Assembly (NCBI GenBank): GCA_002413665.1
Contig: DHXK01000077.1
Span: forward strand, 1 to 16,720
Direction: 5' to 3'
Source of the DNA: Legionellales bacterium UBA5158
GTDB taxonomy: Bacteria; Pseudomonadota; Gammaproteobacteria; DSM-16500
DNA: 16,720 nt
Shown here piece after piece: positions 14,909-16,720 of the stretch; the stretch's first letter is position 1, and each line of letters begins with the position of its first letter. Below the pieces are notes generated by a model. It was not told where the DNA came from and made no database searches. It was given only the letters and a program-made list of their open reading frames with translations. A program made the translations under genes and the position numbers.

Positions 14909-14938
14909 CTACGAGTGTTGACATATTAAAACTCGTAG
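14909..14938. promoter_or_regulatory. palindrome over a divergent promoter (candidate operator 2)
   Basis: CTACGAGT (14909-14916), 14 bp, then ACTCGTAG (14931-14938). The arms' core CGAGT/ACTCG, the spacer length and the interior (TTGxCA then ATTAAA) are shared with the palindrome at 14715-14742. It covers the -35 box and most of the spacer of the plus-strand promoter, so a bound protein would block it. Confidence 0.68.
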
Positions 14939-14946
14939 CATAATAT
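14918..14946 (+). promoter_or_regulatory. consensus sigma-70 promoter, TTGACA-N17-TAATAT
   Basis: A perfect -35 TTGACA (14918-14923), 17-bp spacer and TAATAT (14941-14946). Transcription would start near 14953 and run through the dehydrogenase remnant to the membrane protein at 15238, leaving a leader of nearly 290 nt. Confidence 0.7.
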
Positions 14947-14981
14947 ATCACTACAGGTGTTGTTATAGAAGGTCCGGCCGA

Positions 14982-15215
14982 TCAAACATAAATTTACTTG
15001 ATCTTTATAGAAAAAATCAAACTGTAATAGGTATTAATACAGTAGATTTAGATTTTATTAAAAATGCTAAATTATTAAATGAATTAAAAATTGGTTTTGA
15101 AGACAATAAATTATCAGCACTAGAAACCACGAGCTTTGCGCCTGAAGATGCAAACTTAGCTTACAAGACTGTTATGCTGGGTAGCACGACAAAACGAGTC
15201 GTGATTCAATTTTAA
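14982..15215 (+). pseudogene. 3' remnant of a zinc-type (MDR) dehydrogenase / quinone reductase
   Basis: The frame ending TAA at 15213-15215 reads as the last ~77 residues of a medium-chain dehydrogenase: SNINLLDLYRKNQTVIGINT, DFIKNAKLLNELKIGFEDNK, then APEDANLAYKTVMLGSTTKR and VVIQF. This fits the usual end of the NADPH-quinone-oxidoreductase branch (G...h.l.LYr...ti.G.nt ... A...l..G...KVVi.f). The catalytic domain and the Rossmann fold are missing, and no start codon precedes it, so it is a remnant lying in the leader of the next gene. The codons remain undamaged, suggesting recent truncation. Confidence 0.65.
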
Positions 15216-15237
15216 AAATATAAACGAGGAAATAAAA

Positions 15238-15888
15238 ATGAATATTAGAAAAAAGATAAAGAAAGGCGCGGCATTTACTTTTCAAATTAGTGATCTTGTC
15301 ATTAAAGCAAGTGAAGTAGGAATCACTGTTATGCTTGCTCTGCAAAAAGATCCTGATGTGATATTTAAATTGTTATTAGCAAGCGCACTCATAAAAACTG
15401 CCGCTGCACCTTTTACAGGTGATAAAGAAGACCAGCTAATGGATGGCTTAAAATTATTAAGCTTGATACCTGCAGGGTTGCTGACATTTGCTTTGCTAGA
15501 TGCAAGCAAAGATTATTATCCGGCACTATGGCTTATGGCTTCTATGGGCGCTGATTTCACACTAATATTGCTGGGATCTTTTATGAGTCCTACGCATTTG
15601 TCAGGTTTAGAGTTTGCTGAATTAAGCATAGATTCCATTAAAAAAAATGCCATTATTGCTTTGCTCGCCACAGGAAATGTACCGGGGACAATTTTAGGAG
15701 CCATTAAAACAGGTCAAGCGATTAGCAATACTCAATTAGGATTAAGTATTTTTTCAGCCGGCGCATCTGTTGCAAGTTTTTCATTATCTGCAGGAAAATC
15801 AATTTATGGTTTTTTTAAAAAACCGGTTGCAGCTTCTAAGGCTAATGATTCATTTGTAGAAAGGGCTGGCGTTTTAGAAGTGGCATAA
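15238..15888 (+). CDS. hypothetical membrane protein
   Basis: Unrecognised protein of 216 residues with a basic N-terminus (MNIRKKIKKG) and several moderately hydrophobic segments: around VIFKLLLASALIKTAAAPF, LLSLIPAGLLTFALL, ALWLMASMGADFTLILLGSF, NAIIALLATGNVPGTILGAI and LSIFSAGASVASFSLSAGKS. It ends with a soluble tail. Small residues (Gly, Ala, Ser) are abundant, as in packed helical membrane bundles. ATG with GAGGA seven nt upstream. It may be driven by the operator-controlled promoter at 14918-14946, placing it in one regulatory unit with the Rep_3 gene. No conserved motif seen. Confidence 0.72.
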   Translation: MNIRKKIKKGAAFTFQISDLVIKASEVGITVMLALQKDPDVIFKLLLASALIKTAAAPFTGDKEDQLMDGLKLLSLIPAGLLTFALLDASKDYYPALWLMASMGADFTLILLGSFMSPTHLSGLEFAELSIDSIKKNAIIALLATGNVPGTILGAIKTGQAISNTQLGLSIFSAGASVASFSLSAGKSIYGFFKKPVAASKANDSFVERAGVLEVA

Positions 15889-15957
15889 TATTCAATTTGA
15901 ATCTGCAAAGCCAAAGTATAACTTATTGAATAAAAACATATTTTTTATTTCAAGCAT

Positions 15958-15987
15958 TTGAATAAAACCAATGTTATGGTTTATACT
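15958..15987 (+). promoter_or_regulatory. candidate promoter TTGAAT-N18-TATACT
   Basis: TTGAAT (15958-15963) and TATACT (15982-15987) with an 18-bp spacer, about 116 nt before the start of the last gene. No terminator is visible between 15888 and this site. Confidence 0.45.
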
Positions 15988-16102
15988 TAAAATGTTCTAT
16001 TGGAATTCACAGGACCATTTATCCATCAAGGTAATATGTGAATGTGAAATTTAATACAGTGTAAAATGATTTGTTTAGGTCTAGTTCTCACGGAGAAACC
16101 TA

Positions 16103-16720
16103 ATGGGTGCAATGCGACATTTTGACACAATTATAGGGCCTTTAGAATCTATAGAAAAAGAATTTTCAAAGGTCAAAAAGTTAATAAATTGGACCCAAGC
16201 ATTACTTACAGAAAAAATGGGTAATACCACTGTTAAATCCGACAAAGTGAGTTGCGTAGAGCGCTTCAAAACCGAACTCTCTAATATCACTACTTCAACC
16301 AAGGATCCAGCCCAAGCATTATCACTATATATTGAACAGCTTAAAAGTTTTGAAGTTGAGATAGCTAATATCGCTAATCAAAATATAGTTTTAAAGGGAA
16401 GTCGATGGAAAAGATTATTTAGTGGAGGTGAATTTAATGGAATACTTCCTGCTCTTGAGCAACGCCTCGAAGTTTTAAGTGAGAAAGTAGAAGTTGTGAA
16501 TGGCCTCCAAAATACTATAGAAAAATGTAAAAAGGCTGTTCTTCCTGCCGAAGCATTGTTAGCTGAAATTAATACTGTCTTAGGTATAACTAGTATTATA
16601 AAGGATGTAAGAGAATTACATAATAATTTGGAACAACAAGACGCAAAAGATTCAGGAAGGTTGAGGTGGACCGTTACGAAAGCCTCTGACAAAAATAATG
16701 TTATACACTCGGTTCCGCAG
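16103..16720 (+). CDS. hypothetical helical / coiled-coil protein, cut by the window end
   Basis: An open frame of 206 codons runs without a stop to the window edge. It starts at ATG 16103 with GGAG seven nt upstream, in the same frame to the last base. The product is hydrophilic and strongly helical, with heptad-like stretches (IGPLESIEKEFSKVKKLINW, LYIEQLKSFEVEIANIANQN, ALEQRLEVLSEKVEVVNGLQ, VRELHNNLEQQDAKD). There is no signal peptide or membrane span in the visible part. The look is that of a large structural or host-directed protein, but no family is recognised. The 3' end is not in the window. Confidence 0.72.
   Translation, partial: MGAMRHFDTIIGPLESIEKEFSKVKKLINWTQALLTEKMGNTTVKSDKVSCVERFKTELSNITTSTKDPAQALSLYIEQLKSFEVEIANIANQNIVLKGSRWKRLFSGGEFNGILPALEQRLEVLSEKVEVVNGLQNTIEKCKKAVLPAEALLAEINTVLGITSIIKDVRELHNNLEQQDAKDSGRLRWTVTKASDKNNVIHSVPQ

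Noticed and set aside
16378..16692. Minus-strand frame opposite the last gene
   Set aside because: It is a shadow of the plus-strand helical protein, which has a good start and stays open over the whole stretch.

Overview
The window is an AT-rich stretch of a gammaproteobacterial chromosome. Its backbone is the conserved block rsmD / ftsY-ftsE-ftsX / rpoH, with rsmD divergent from ftsYEX and rpoH further down on the same strand, the gene order familiar from enterobacteria. Eukaryote-like domains (F-box and RCC1 repeats), many decaying gene remnants and AT-rich codon use point to a host-associated intracellular lineage, most plausibly Legionellales (Legionella/Coxiella/Rickettsiella/Berkiella-like). 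This placement is inferred from content; no search was run.

Left part (1-7200): a small unrecognised gene, then rpoH (sigma-32) on the minus strand. A perfect CIRCE operator (TTAGCACTC-N9-GAGTGCTAA) sits in the 165-bp divergent region between rpoH and a plus-strand gene for an exported Lys/His/Met heptad-repeat protein. Between these and ftsX lies a broken gene. Correcting two homopolymer runs joins an F-box and at least three RCC1-like motifs into one protein of about 289 residues. It starts 10 nt after ftsX, so it sits at the tail of the ftsYEX operon. rsmD and trpS are read the other way, 2 nt apart.

Middle part (7200-12500): an extended -10 promoter drives a 134-residue unknown protein and a 40-residue single-span membrane peptide. 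An HdeD-like membrane protein with its own promoter and terminator follows. Next come the last ~60 codons of an autotransporter beta-barrel (remnant), a strong bidirectional terminator, and a two-domain M16 zinc peptidase on the minus strand. The ~900 bp upstream of the peptidase is debris: a LysR-type regulator without its N-terminal half, a second copy of the LysR C-terminal tail, and a perfect 18-bp inverted repeat with a third partial arm.

Right part (12500-16720): a muconolactone-isomerase-like small protein and a crotonase-fold enzyme lie together; the crotonase has lost both hydratase glutamates but keeps the glutamate typical of delta3,delta2-enoyl-CoA isomerases. Then comes a plasmid-type Rep_3 replication initiator on the minus strand. 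The 300 bp upstream of it carry two related 14-bp-spaced palindromes, one at the rep promoter and one over the -35 box of a divergent consensus promoter, plus a degenerate third copy. The divergent transcript would run through a 3' remnant of a zinc-type dehydrogenase (MDR) into an unknown membrane protein. The window ends inside an unknown helical, probably coiled-coil protein.

The most notable signals are the CIRCE element coupling HrcA to rpoH, the frame-broken F-box/RCC1 gene inserted between ftsX and rpoH, and the chromosomally embedded Rep_3 initiator with paired operators.
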